Shown here in pieces: positions 16,542 to 25,289 of a stretch of DNA of 64,000 nucleotides. Below the pieces are notes generated by a model. The model had not been told where the DNA came from and made no database searches. It saw nothing but the letters and a program-made list of their open reading frames with translations. The stretch comes from Sphingobacteriaceae bacterium (lineage in GTDB: Bacteria > Bacteroidota > Bacteroidia > Sphingobacteriales > Sphingobacteriaceae), in assembly GCA_017745075.1 (NCBI GenBank), contig JAGIAD010000003.1, forward strand, positions 1 through 64,000, given 5' to 3'. The translations under genes and the position numbers were made by a program. The first letter of the stretch is position 1; the number at the start of each line of letters is the position of its first letter.

Positions 16542-17528
16542 ATGGAACCAAATATAAAAAATATAGCTGTACTAACTTCCGGAGGCGATGCCCCTGGAAT
16601 GAATGCTGCAATCAGAGCTGTTGTTCGTACCGGAATTTACCATGGCATCAACATGTTTGGTGTAATGCAAGGTTACCAGGGTTTAATTACCGACAACATA
16701 AAACCAATGGACGCCCGTTCTGTAAGTAACATTTTACACCTGGGAGGTACCATATTAAAAACTGCACGTTGTTTAGAATTTAAAACAGACGAAGGTCAGC
16801 AGATTGCCTACAACAATTTAAAAAAGAATAATATTGATGGCCTGGTAGTAATCGGGGGTGATGGAACATTCACCGGAGCGAAACGTTTTTCTGAAACTTT
16901 TGGCGTTAAGGTAATCGGCATACCGGGTACTATTGATAATGATTTGATCGGGTCTGATTTTACTTTAGGATATGATACGGCCATTAACACAGTAATTGAG
17001 GCAATCGATAAAATCAGGGATACTGCCGATGCGCACGACCGCCTGTTCTTTATCGAAGTAATGGGACGCGACTCTGGCTGTATTGCTTTAAGAAGTTCGA
17101 TTGCAAGTGGTGCTGAAGCAGTGCTTTTACCTGAAAAGGAAACCAGCGTAAACGAATTGATCGATAAACTGGCATTAGGTGCTGCCACCAAAAAAACGTC
17201 GAGTATTGTGATCGTAGCCGAAGGCCATAAACAAGGCGGCGCTTATGATATTGCAAAAAAAGTAAAAGAAACTTTTGATCACTACGATACCAAAGTAACC
17301 ATTCTGGGCCACCTGCAACGCGGGGGTAGTCCAAACAGTTTCGACAGAATTTTGGGCAGCCGCTTAGGTTTTGCGGCAGTAAATGCGTTAATTGCAGGCG
17401 AAACAGAGAAAATGGTAGGTTTAAAAGGAAATGAAATAAAATTAACCAGTATAAGAGAGGCTTTAACCGCTCATTCTTTTAAACTCGAACCCGATTTAAT
17501 GGAAATGACAGAGGTACTTTCAATATAA
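16542..17528 (+). CDS. pfkA: 6-phosphofructokinase, ATP-dependent
   Basis: A 328-aa phosphofructokinase. Visible motifs are the N-terminal nucleotide loop LTSGGDAPGMNAAIRAVVRT, the ATP-type loop GGDGTFTGAKRF (Gly rather than the Asp of PPi-dependent enzymes), the catalytic PGTIDNDLIGSDFTLGYDTA, and VMGRDSGCIAL with the fructose-6-phosphate contacts. It phosphorylates fructose-6-phosphate to the 1,6-bisphosphate, the committed step of glycolysis. It is the first gene of the operon pfkA / BadF-like paralogue / gapA (gaps of 1 and 9 nt). The promoter carries the candidate regulator site. Length is normal for the family. Confidence 0.96.
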   Translation: MEPNIKNIAVLTSGGDAPGMNAAIRAVVRTGIYHGINMFGVMQGYQGLITDNIKPMDARSVSNILHLGGTILKTARCLEFKTDEGQQIAYNNLKKNNIDGLVVIGGDGTFTGAKRFSETFGVKVIGIPGTIDNDLIGSDFTLGYDTAINTVIEAIDKIRDTADAHDRLFFIEVMGRDSGCIALRSSIASGAEAVLLPEKETSVNELIDKLALGAATKKTSSIVIVAEGHKQGGAYDIAKKVKETFDHYDTKVTILGHLQRGGSPNSFDRILGSRLGFAAVNALIAGETEKMVGLKGNEIKLTSIREALTAHSFKLEPDLMEMTEVLSI

Positions 17529-17529
17529 T

Positions 17530-18372
17530 ATGATAGCAGTTGTTTATAGCGGATCGAAAACAGCATTCTGGAAATTAACCCAAAATGGACAGGTGGTGTC
17601 GCATTGTAACACTACCGGCTTAAACCCTTGCTTTGTCGATCCCAAAACGATTTTACAGATTTTAAATAAAAAGATTGTCCTGGTTAACAACGCCGAAAAC
17701 ATCAAAAAGATTTACTTCTTTGCGGCCGGGGCATCATCAGCAGACAGGAAAGAGGAATTAGCCAAAACCCTTTCGTCATTTTTCAGATACAGCAAAATTG
17801 TTGTAGAAAATGACCTGTTTGGCGCTGCTAAAGCTGCCTGTTACAATAAACCCGGTATTGTTGGGATGTTGGGCAGTGGTGCACATTGCGCTTACTTCGA
17901 CGGAAAAAAACCGATAAATAACAACTTTGGATTAGGTTATATCCTCGGCGACGAAGGTTCTTCAAATTACTTTGGAAAAATACTCCTTAAAGAATTTTTA
18001 AGCCTTAAAATGCCAAAGGATATAGAAACCAAATTTACATTAACACACAATCTAGACCGTCCTCAGATATTAGAACGGATCTACAATAAGCCGCAGGCAA
18101 ATATATTTTTAACTTCATTTTTCGACTTTATTACCCACAACAGTAAACACGAATATATCCGTAGGCTGATTGATGAGGGATTTGAAAAATACTTCGAAAC
18201 TTATATTTTACCAACCGTTGAGAAACATAAAACTCGTGAAGTGCATATTGTAGGTAAGGTAGCAGCCGAACTGGAAGACCGGTTAAGGTTTATAGCAGGC
18301 AAATATGACCTGGAAATAAAAAGCATCATTAAAGAACCAATACAAAATTTATTAAAACATTACACTAATTAA
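17530..18372 (+). CDS. Degenerate BadF-type kinase paralogue inside the glycolytic operon
   Basis: A 280-aa protein clearly homologous to the kinase at 14712-15572 along its length (compare GLGYILGDEGSSNYFGKILL with that protein's SLGYFLGDEGSGSYIGKRIL). The phosphate-1 loop is damaged: where the paralogue has ADGGSTKT this reads VYSGSKT, losing the Asp and one residue. The second loop reads GMLGSGAHCAYFDG. It may be a weak kinase, a kinase of changed specificity, or a sugar-sensing pseudokinase. It starts 1 nt after the pfkA stop and ends 9 nt before gapA, so it is translated with glycolytic enzymes. The lost loop residues are seen directly; the loss of activity is inference. Confidence 0.78.
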   Translation: MIAVVYSGSKTAFWKLTQNGQVVSHCNTTGLNPCFVDPKTILQILNKKIVLVNNAENIKKIYFFAAGASSADRKEELAKTLSSFFRYSKIVVENDLFGAAKAACYNKPGIVGMLGSGAHCAYFDGKKPINNNFGLGYILGDEGSSNYFGKILLKEFLSLKMPKDIETKFTLTHNLDRPQILERIYNKPQANIFLTSFFDFITHNSKHEYIRRLIDEGFEKYFETYILPTVEKHKTREVHIVGKVAAELEDRLRFIAGKYDLEIKSIIKEPIQNLLKHYTN

Positions 18373-19380
<1,008 letters not shown>

Positions 19381-19417
19381 TAAAAAAGCCCACAGCGCGC
19401 TTTTAAAACACATATAT

Positions 19418-19450
19418 AAGGCAACATTATTTATTTAATGTTGCCTTTTT
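19418..19450 (+). terminator. Rho-independent terminator of the pfkA-gapA operon
   Basis: AAGGCAACATTA (19418-19429) and TAATGTTGCCTT (19436-19447) form a perfect 12-bp stem with a 6-nt loop, followed by a T run. Confidence 0.88.
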
Positions 19451-19764
19451 GTTTGAAACCTATTTTTCACTTATAAATTAGATTTTAATTTTAACTTAAA
19501 AATTATTTTTTATTAAAATACTCATCCAAAAAATGCTTCAACCTCCACAAACACAATAAAAAGAGGTTAAAAAATTCGTGAAAATCATTTTCTAGCAAAA
19601 AATTAACAAGATTTAACTATATCGCATTATAAATTGACAATATTTAACAATTATTTAACAAAATTTTAAGTTATCTTTGCAACATAGTCGTTTTAAACTC
19701 CTAAATTTTTCAGAAAAAGATCAGTAAATAAAAAATGACAAAAAAAATACTTAAATTTTTCTTA
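19451..19764. other. AT-rich intergenic stretch with an isolated promoter-like box
   Basis: No gene is evident. The stretch is unusually A/T-rich with many AAATTT runs. A good -7 box TATCTTTG lies at 19672-19679. A 41-codon frame starts at 19735 but runs through the operator and promoter of the downstream RNA candidate, so I do not annotate it as a gene. Confidence 0.45.
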
Positions 19765-19802
19765 GTGTATTTTTTACACTATCAAATTTTTTACTATATT
19801 TG
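19765..19802 (+). promoter_or_regulatory. Operator GTGTA-N5-TACAC (copy 3) and -7 box of the RNA candidate
   Basis: GTGTATTTTTTACAC at 19765-19779, then the perfect -7 box TATATTTG at 19795-19802. The palindrome covers the region where the -33 element should be. A further half site GTGTA lies at 19805-19809, just after the box. No protein gene begins within 350 nt downstream. Confidence 0.7.
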
Positions 19803-19806
19803 TAGT

Positions 19807-19968
19807 GTAATAAACGGGACGATGTTTATTACCATTAAAAAAGATAAATCATTTTCTTGAAAAACCCCGGTTTAGATAGAAGATTAAAGACAAAGCCTGG
19901 CTCATAACAGGTTTATATTTGGTTAGAAAAAAGAGATACGTCTGGATGGAGTATCTCTTTTCTTGTTT
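19807..19968 (+). ncRNA. Candidate small regulatory RNA, about 160 nt
   Basis: Downstream of a clear promoter (19795-19802) the sequence opens with a perfect 9-bp hairpin, GTAATAAAC (19807-19815) with GTTTATTAC (19824-19832). It contains a smaller CCTG/CAGG hairpin near 19897-19912. It closes with a strong intrinsic terminator: AAAAGAGATAC (19929-19939), 11-nt loop, GTATCTCTTTT (19951-19961), then a T-rich tail. There is no open frame longer than 12 codons after the promoter. The promoter carries the same palindrome as pfkA, so expression should follow sugar supply. It matches no RNA family that I can recognise. The promoter, hairpins and terminator are seen; the RNA itself is inferred. Confidence 0.6.
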
Positions 19969-19974
19969 TAAGGC

Positions 19975-20158
19975 AAAATCATATCCAGACAATTAATAGA
20001 GTAAGCAACCACCCTACCATTGATCAGCATCCTTCCTCCTCCAAGGTTAATAATTTTGATACATTCTCAATCTGGCCAGGCTAAATTCAGCAAATAAAAC
20101 TTCTTTACGTTATATTTGTAATAAGCTCTTGTCATTGTAAATTTTTAAAACAGAGTAC
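19975..20158. other. Intergenic stretch before the histidine kinase
   Basis: No gene or strong hairpin seen. The histidine kinase promoter is probably here, but no perfect TAnnTTTG box was found; TATATTTG-like sequence near 20112 (TTATATTTGTAA) is the best candidate. Confidence 0.4.
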
Positions 20159-21382
20159 ATGAGTAAGTTTAGCAAACCCTCAAATACCATATCTGATTAT
20201 GAATTTCAGCGTCTCAATAAGCTTAGGCGTTACCACATTATTGATACACCACCCGAGCTTCTTTTCGATCTGATTGCGGAAATTGCAAAGATCACTTTTA
20301 AAGCATCGGGATCATTCGTTTCATTTATTGATGATACACAGGTGTACCTTAAAGCCAATACTAGCCCTATACAGGCTTCAATAATCAGAAAAGAAGACAG
20401 CTTATGCACCGTTTCTTCCCAAACAGGAGAGATTACCCTGATTGAAGATACCAAAACCTGCACTGAGGTTAAAGATAACCCCTATGTTAAAATGGATAAC
20501 GGAATCAGGTTTTATGCCTCGTCACCCATAACCACTATGGAGGGCTTTGTAATCGGAGCAGTTAGCGTGATGGATGATAAACCCAGGTTTGATATCGAAG
20601 AAGATCAGCTAATGGTACTGAAATGGCTGGCACGGATTACACTTGAAAAGCTGGAATCGCGGTTGATTAACCGTATTTCGGTACGTGCTTACGATGACCG
20701 CTTGCACCGCCTCGCCCATGATATGAAAAACCCTGCAACATCATTGGTTGCCTACGGGCAACTTTTGAAAAAAGGCTTACTTAGCCCGGAAAAACTTGCA
20801 CCATTGGGTAGTAAAATTGAGCAAACCGGCCGGAACATTGAGCAAACAATGAATAACCTGCTCAATGAAGCTAAGAACGAAAATGCTTCTATCGACCTTA
20901 AATTTGAAACCATTAAAGTAAGAGACCTGCTAAATACCGTTGCTGCGACATTTGATTTTGCCTTAAAACAAAAACAACAAACACTTAAAATAAATTGCCA
21001 GACAGATGGCTATATCCAGGTAGACCAGGAACGTATTACCGATGTTTTAACAAACCTGTTGAGCAATGCCATTAAATATTCACAAATCGGGGCAGAAATA
21101 GAAGTCAATTGCAATGCCCGAATAAATGATATTATCTTCGAATTTAAGGATAATGGTGTTGGTATGACAACCGAAGATATCGGCAAGCTTTTCACCAAGT
21201 TTGCCAAATTATCATCAGTACCTACCGCAAAAGAACGCTCGAACGGCATTGGGCTTTATATTGTTAAAACACTGGTACAGCTGCATGGCGGCAAGGTTTG
21301 GGCAAACAGCTCAGGGAAAGACTTAGGCAGTTCGTTTTTTATTTCATTGCCCAAGTTAGAAAGTTTGCCGGTAACGGATTAA
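20159..21382 (+). CDS. GAF-domain sensor histidine kinase
   Basis: A 407-aa cytoplasmic kinase without membrane helices. An N-terminal GAF domain (about 25-165) contains SFVSFIDDTQVYLKA and FYASSPITTMEGFVIGAVSV, a pattern shared with phytochrome-like and GAF sensor kinases of Bacteroidota. A HisKA-like dimerisation helix has the phosphoacceptor His187 in RLHRLAHDMKNPATSLVAYG. The HATPase domain has the N box LTNLLSNAIKYS, G1 DNGVGM and G2 SNGIGLYIVKTLVQLHGGKV. No response regulator is adjacent. It senses a soluble ligand or redox cue of unknown nature. Confidence 0.9.
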   Translation: MSKFSKPSNTISDYEFQRLNKLRRYHIIDTPPELLFDLIAEIAKITFKASGSFVSFIDDTQVYLKANTSPIQASIIRKEDSLCTVSSQTGEITLIEDTKTCTEVKDNPYVKMDNGIRFYASSPITTMEGFVIGAVSVMDDKPRFDIEEDQLMVLKWLARITLEKLESRLINRISVRAYDDRLHRLAHDMKNPATSLVAYGQLLKKGLLSPEKLAPLGSKIEQTGRNIEQTMNNLLNEAKNENASIDLKFETIKVRDLLNTVAATFDFALKQKQQTLKINCQTDGYIQVDQERITDVLTNLLSNAIKYSQIGAEIEVNCNARINDIIFEFKDNGVGMTTEDIGKLFTKFAKLSSVPTAKERSNGIGLYIVKTLVQLHGGKVWANSSGKDLGSSFFISLPKLESLPVTD

Positions 21383-21398
21383 AGAAAAGTGACATGAT

Positions 21399-21425
21399 CG
21401 TCCTGCTGAACTTGTTTCAGCATCT
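21399..21425. repeat. Half copy of palindromic repeat family C
   Basis: CGTCCTGCTGAACTTGTTTC and AGCATCT match the head of the repeat at 5281-5347 with one substitution. The tail half is missing. Confidence 0.7.
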
Positions 21426-21463
21426 CAACCGAAGCACAGACTAACAGCTTTCTGATAGCCAAT

Positions 21464-22102
21464 CTAATACTGAATCACGTTACCCCATTTTGTTCGTTTC
21501 ACGATTTTCTTAAATTCAGAGAGATGCGCACTATCAATAACAAAAACAGTTATATCAATGGTTAGCAGCGTTCTTTTTGTTTTATTGAACTCTTTGTTAA
21601 GGGCTTTCATCTGAGTAAGAAAATCATTTCTTTTAAAATTTGAAGAGTCAAACCTAATTGAATGCCAATGCCTGGAACTTTCTAAAGAAGTTAATACCCC
21701 TCCAAATCCGTCTATAGTACCAATCAAAGCAAATTCATAAAGAAAGTATTCTATATTTGTCAACTCCCATGATTTCTTATCTCCATCGTGCGCCCACCAA
21801 TCGTCAATTGTCTCACCGTGCTCCTCTGAATTTATAAATTGGGTACTTTTCCGTTTATGAGTTTTATCGAAGCTTAAGGGATTGTGCGTTCTATCATAAA
21901 TCAAATCTGCTATGGAGTCTTTAACCTTCTCTGTTATCCTATCTTGGGATACAATTCGTACTATTTTTTTAATTTCACCTTTAGAAAGCATTGTTTCATT
22001 TATCACCTGCTCTTTCAGTTTAATAGACTGAGCAATTACGCCTTTTGCCATAAAGCAGATCGGCATAGTTATTAGCAAAATCAAAATTCTGTTCAAATTC
22101 AT
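21464..22102 (-). CDS. Secreted protein of unknown function
   Basis: A 212-aa protein with a signal peptide (about residues 1-24, ending VIAQ). The mature part is basic and mixed alpha/beta with no recognised domain. A conserved-looking central block reads HGETIDDWWAHDGDKKSWEL, followed by a hydrophobic helix (IEYFLYEFALIGTIDGFGGV). It lies 29 nt downstream of a membrane protein gene on the same strand and is probably cotranscribed. Its base composition is more AT-rich than that of neighbouring metabolic genes, which could hint at acquisition. Confidence 0.6.
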   Translation of the reverse strand: MNLNRILILLITMPICFMAKGVIAQSIKLKEQVINETMLSKGEIKKIVRIVSQDRITEKVKDSIADLIYDRTHNPLSFDKTHKRKSTQFINSEEHGETIDDWWAHDGDKKSWELTNIEYFLYEFALIGTIDGFGGVLTSLESSRHWHSIRFDSSNFKRNDFLTQMKALNKEFNKTKRTLLTIDITVFVIDSAHLSEFKKIVKRTKWGNVIQY

Positions 22103-22131
22103 TATTGAGCCCTAAACACAAAAGACAAAGA

Positions 22132-22647
22132 TTATTTCTTATTAAGAATAAAATACCCAACTCCTATTACTAAACTAAATACAATTATAGATTGAATATG
22201 CAAAAAAGGTGATTGATAAAGCATGCACCAAGGTGAAGAATGGTGATTGCTTTGCAAATCATTAAACCATACTAAGATATCATTAAAAAATGTACCTATT
22301 ACCAGCAGTAACCCAAAGACTAAACGCCAGTATTTAGAAAAACGGAAACGGGCCATCCAAAGGCTCTGTGTAGCCAAAAAACACATTAATACTGGAAAAA
22401 CTGCCGCCAACCAATACGGACCAGCATAGCGATTAATCCATACCAAACTAGCCTGACCACCAAATATAATCTCTACCAGAAAATACAATAAGTAAACAAT
22501 TCCTACTATCCTGATCAACCAAACAGCAACCATATCAGATTGGTTAATGAATTTAGTTCTGGACAAAAAGAATATAACAATGCTCCAGCAAGCGTAGATG
22601 AGCATTAGTTCTGGCAAAAGATAAGATGGCATTAAACCGGATTCCAT
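22132..22647 (-). CDS. Multi-pass membrane protein of unknown function
   Basis: A 171-aa protein with five hydrophobic helices (about residues 8-27, 42-62, 76-94, 106-125 and 148-167). No family motif recognised. Tryptophans and aromatic residues cluster at helix ends. It precedes the secreted protein gene at 21464-22102 by 29 nt; both look like genome-specific accessory genes. Confidence 0.6.
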   Translation of the reverse strand: MESGLMPSYLLPELMLIYACWSIVIFFLSRTKFINQSDMVAVWLIRIVGIVYLLYFLVEIIFGGQASLVWINRYAGPYWLAAVFPVLMCFLATQSLWMARFRFSKYWRLVFGLLLVIGTFFNDILVWFNDLQSNHHSSPWCMLYQSPFLHIQSIIVFSLVIGVGYFILNKK

Positions 22648-22785
22648 TATTGAGCGTTATTTAGATGATACAAATTAAGTTATTTTATCGATAGTTTTTT
22701 CGAAGCCTTAATTTTGTTGTTAACATTTAATGGGAGATCCTGAAATAAATTCAGCGAGACAATTGCCAGCTATAAAAAGATATAA

Positions 22786-23535
22786 TTAAAGCACTTCAAT
22801 ACCCAAGTGTTTATAAGGAGCCAAACCAGCGTTATCAGGCTCGGTTTCAGTAATGATTACATCAACATCGGTAACCGGGCAAACATAATAAGGCTCTACC
22901 GTATTTATTTTTTCGAGTGCCGAAAGTGCAATGGTTTTCCGGGACTGGCTAATCATAATGTTGTTCAATTGCGAGTCTTCATATATAATGGAGGTAATGC
23001 CCATACTGTGGTGCAGGCTGCAGATCCCCAAAATACAGATATCGGCGCGTACCTTTCTAAAAGTATCTATGGTTTCTTGCCCTATAGTGATAAATGCAGT
23101 TTTATGCAATCTTCCACCGGCAAATATGACTTCTGCACTGGGGTGGTCTTCCAAAATATTAGCTACCGGGAAGCTGTTGGTAATGATGGTAATCTTTAAA
23201 TCTTTTGGCAATACTGCTGCGAGTGCAACTACTGAAGTACCCCCATCAAAGAATACGACCTGCCCATCTTTCAGAAACTGTAAAGCTTTTTTTGCAATGG
23301 TTTGTTTGTGTTGCTGGTTATATTTTTCCCTGTCCCTGTAATGCTGTGGTATTGGAGAACGGGAAATTGCCCCACCACGAACTGCACGGAGCAGGCCCTG
23401 AGAATCGAGTTCTTTAATATCACGACGGACTGTATCTTCTGACACATTTAACAATGTACTTAACTCGTCAAGCCTCACTTTACTGTCCTTATCGAGGGTA
23501 TTGATAATAATCTGAAGTCGCTCTTCTTTTACCAT
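22786..23535 (-). CDS. DeoR-family transcriptional regulator
   Basis: A 249-aa regulator. An N-terminal DeoR helix-turn-helix (about 5-58) reads RLQIIINTLDKDSKVRLDEL and NVSEDTVRRDIKELDSQGLL. The DeoRC sugar-phosphate-sensing domain (about 75-235) has the DGGTSVVALAAVLP loop and VIFAGGRLHKTAFITIG. It is divergent from the nucleotidase gene. Two identical TGCAATATATTGCA palindromes lie between them, one overlapping its own -7 box, so it very likely represses itself and the nucleotidase in response to a phosphorylated sugar or deoxyribose phosphate. The ligand is inferred only from the partner gene. Confidence 0.88.
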   Translation of the reverse strand: MVKEERLQIIINTLDKDSKVRLDELSTLLNVSEDTVRRDIKELDSQGLLRAVRGGAISRSPIPQHYRDREKYNQQHKQTIAKKALQFLKDGQVVFFDGGTSVVALAAVLPKDLKITIITNSFPVANILEDHPSAEVIFAGGRLHKTAFITIGQETIDTFRKVRADICILGICSLHHSMGITSIIYEDSQLNNIMISQSRKTIALSALEKINTVEPYYVCPVTDVDVIITETEPDNAGLAPYKHLGIEVL

Positions 23536-23540
23536 ATTAC

Positions 23541-23560
23541 TGCAATATATTGCAAATATA
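23541..23560 (-). promoter_or_regulatory. DeoR-family operator 1 overlapping the regulator's own -7 box
   Basis: TGCAATATATTGCA (23541-23554) is a perfect palindrome. On the minus strand the -7 box TATATTTG (23560 to 23553) shares bases with it, 18 nt before the regulator ATG. Binding here would block self-transcription. Confidence 0.78.
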
Positions 23561-23581
23561 AGAATTTAATTGAATTAAAAT

Positions 23582-23612
23582 TTGCAATATATTGCAATAT
23601 TAAATATTTTTG
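23582..23612 (+). promoter_or_regulatory. DeoR-family operator 2 and nucleotidase -7 box
   Basis: TTGCAATATATTGCAA (23582-23597) is a perfect 16-bp palindrome. It is followed by TATTTTTG (23605-23612), 20 nt before the nucleotidase ATG at 23632. The two operator centres are 42 bp apart, about four helical turns, so dimers would face the same side and could form a loop. Confidence 0.78.
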
Positions 23613-23631
23613 TTGCATAAAATAGCAAACA

Positions 23632-24183
23632 ATGAAAAAGACAATTGGCATTGATATGGACGGCGTACTGGCCGACATCGAAGATCATATATTACAAACT
23701 TATCATTCGGAAACCGGCATTTCGCTTACCCGGGAAGACATCAAAGGCAAATCGGAAGAAGAGCTTTTTCCAGATCGGAACATGGTTATGAAAATCTGCA
23801 ACAGGGAGGGCTTTTTCAGGAACCTGCCTGTTATGGAAGGTGCCGTTGAAACCGTAAAACAACTTATGGAAGATTACGAAATCTATATTGTTTCGGCTGC
23901 CATGGAATTTCCGCTATCACTTTTCGAAAAACGCGAGTGGCTGGCAGAACATTTCCCTTTTATCAGTTGGAAGAACATTATCTTATGCGGCGACAAAAGC
24001 ATTATAGATACTGATTATTTAATTGACGATCATTGCAAAAACCTCGATTTCTGCAAGGGTAAACCTTTAATGTTTACGGCTTTCCATAATGTAGAAAAAG
24101 ATCATCATCAGCGGATCAACCACTGGAAAGAGGTACCCGCTTTATTGAAGAAACTGGAGGAAGCAAAGCTCGCAGTGGCTTAA
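23632..24183 (+). CDS. 5'(3')-deoxyribonucleotidase-like HAD phosphatase (NT5C family)
   Basis: A 183-aa HAD enzyme. Motif I is IGIDMDGVLADIED with the nucleophile and acid Asp pair. The cap region has FFRNLPVMEGAVETVKQLME, motif II is IYIVSAAMEFP, and motif III/IV is IILCGDKSIIDTDYLIDDHC. This order matches the cytosolic and mitochondrial 5'-nucleotidase type C family, which dephosphorylates deoxynucleoside monophosphates. It is under the promoter with operator 2, divergent from the DeoR-type regulator. Confidence 0.85.
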   Translation: MKKTIGIDMDGVLADIEDHILQTYHSETGISLTREDIKGKSEEELFPDRNMVMKICNREGFFRNLPVMEGAVETVKQLMEDYEIYIVSAAMEFPLSLFEKREWLAEHFPFISWKNIILCGDKSIIDTDYLIDDHCKNLDFCKGKPLMFTAFHNVEKDHHQRINHWKEVPALLKKLEEAKLAVA

Positions 24184-24198
24184 TGGATATTACCAAAA

Positions 24199-24228
24199 CA
24201 AAAAAGGGTGCAGCCACTGGCTACACCC
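24199..24228 (-). terminator. Terminator for the minus-strand Crp/Gly-Cys operon
   Basis: Read on the minus strand, GGGTGTAGCC (24228-24219) and GGCTGCACCC (24215-24206) form a 10-bp stem with one mismatch, followed by a T6 run. It lies 135 nt beyond the stop of the Gly/Cys-rich gene. Confidence 0.7.
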
Positions 24229-24362
24229 TCTATCTAAATTAACGCTCTCAACTAGAAGTTGATATAAGGCTCTCACCCCTTATGCCTACAATATTACGGC
24301 AGAAAGATTAAGATTTGATGAAGATTTTAATTTATTGAAGATTTTGATAAAGATTTTTTGGA

Positions 24363-24578
24363 TCAATCACCACCACCTCCCCCACAACTTCCGCAAGAGC
24401 TCCCGCATGACGAGCCACATGAACTGTCTCCACCCCCACCATCGCCACTGGTAGCATCACTTCGTTTGTAATTTACCAAAGGGATTAAACTTGTAGTTAA
24501 TACGGCCGAACCATATAAAAAATAATCCCAACGCCAATCTTGTTCTTCTTTTATTGTGGGCAAAAGAACTTTTATCAC
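24363..24578 (-). CDS. Small protein with Gly/Cys-rich C-terminal tail
   Basis: A 71-aa protein. Residues 1-45 are ordinary, with one hydrophobic stretch (FLYGSAVLTTSLIPLV, about 20-35, a possible membrane segment). The last 27 residues are almost only G, S, C and D, with the repeat SSCGSSCGSSCGSC and the end GGGGGD, giving four cysteines at three-to-four residue spacing. It starts with GTG at 24578, 2 nt after the Crp-like stop, so translation is coupled. The tail could bind metal, be modified, or insert in the membrane. I recognise no family with confidence; some Bacteroidota membrane proteins carry similar GGGCGGG tails. Confidence 0.65.
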   Translation of the reverse strand: MIKVLLPTIKEEQDWRWDYFLYGSAVLTTSLIPLVNYKRSDATSGDGGGGDSSCGSSCGSSCGSCGGGGGD

Positions 24579-24580
24579 AA

Positions 24581-25195
24581 TTATGCCAAATCCTTTACCA
24601 ACTTACTGCGTATTCTGCTCAGTGTTTCGAGGCGCATGCCTAAATAACTGGCAATACAACGTAATGGAACTTTAGATACATCGAAGGAATTTAACTCCAT
24701 AAATTTTTCATAGCGCCTTTCTGCTGAAGGGATACGCGCCAGGATAGACCGTTCTGAAGCAGCATAGTATTGGAGGCCAAGGATTTTCCGTCCGATCACA
24801 TTGGTTTCCTGATAATTTGAATACAACCTGTTTATAAACAGGCGTGACATAGGTACCAGTTCAGAGTTTTCGAGGGCCTGCAAATATTCAATTGAAGGCC
24901 TTACATTTTCACCGGGATGCTGGATCGCACCGATAAATTCATTTCCAAAACTGATCCAGGTCGTAATTTCTTTACCATCATCTTTTACAAATCCTCTTAC
25001 CAATCCATTTACCACAAAAAAAACATCATCATTATTGTCAATCGGTGAGAGAATGTATTTATTCTTTTTAACGAGGATAGGTTGGAGATTTTTTTCAATT
25101 TCCTGGATAAAACCCGGCGTTATCGGGCATAAACTGCTGAAATAATTTAATACAGCGTTAACTAAAAATACCTTGCGGGATTCGAGCATACACAA
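24581..25195 (-). CDS. Crp/Fnr-family transcriptional regulator
   Basis: A 204-aa protein with an N-terminal cNMP-binding-like beta-roll (about 15-125). It includes DVFFVVNGLVRGFVKDDGKE and TWISFGNEFIGAI, and lacks the exact cAMP-pocket RS pair. The C-terminal region (about 160-200) contains VPLRCIASYLGMRLETLSRI, which fits the winged-helix recognition helix of the Bacteroidota Crp subgroup. The effector is unknown. The gene is followed 2 nt later by the Gly/Cys-rich small protein gene, suggesting coregulation. Confidence 0.85.
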   Translation of the reverse strand: MCMLESRKVFLVNAVLNYFSSLCPITPGFIQEIEKNLQPILVKKNKYILSPIDNNDDVFFVVNGLVRGFVKDDGKEITTWISFGNEFIGAIQHPGENVRPSIEYLQALENSELVPMSRLFINRLYSNYQETNVIGRKILGLQYYAASERSILARIPSAERRYEKFMELNSFDVSKVPLRCIASYLGMRLETLSRIRSKLVKDLA

Positions 25196-25289
25196 ATAGG
25201 GATAGACTTTAGACCCTTAATTATAACGATTTTTAATAAAATACAAAAATAAAGTAGATTAATTAAGACAATTATGACACATAATGCCT

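Noticed and set aside
19735..19860. 41-codon frame starting MTKKILKFFL
   Set aside because: It spans the operator and the TATATTTG box of the RNA candidate and is in very AT-rich DNA, so a chance frame is likelier. Kept as the main alternative to the RNA reading.
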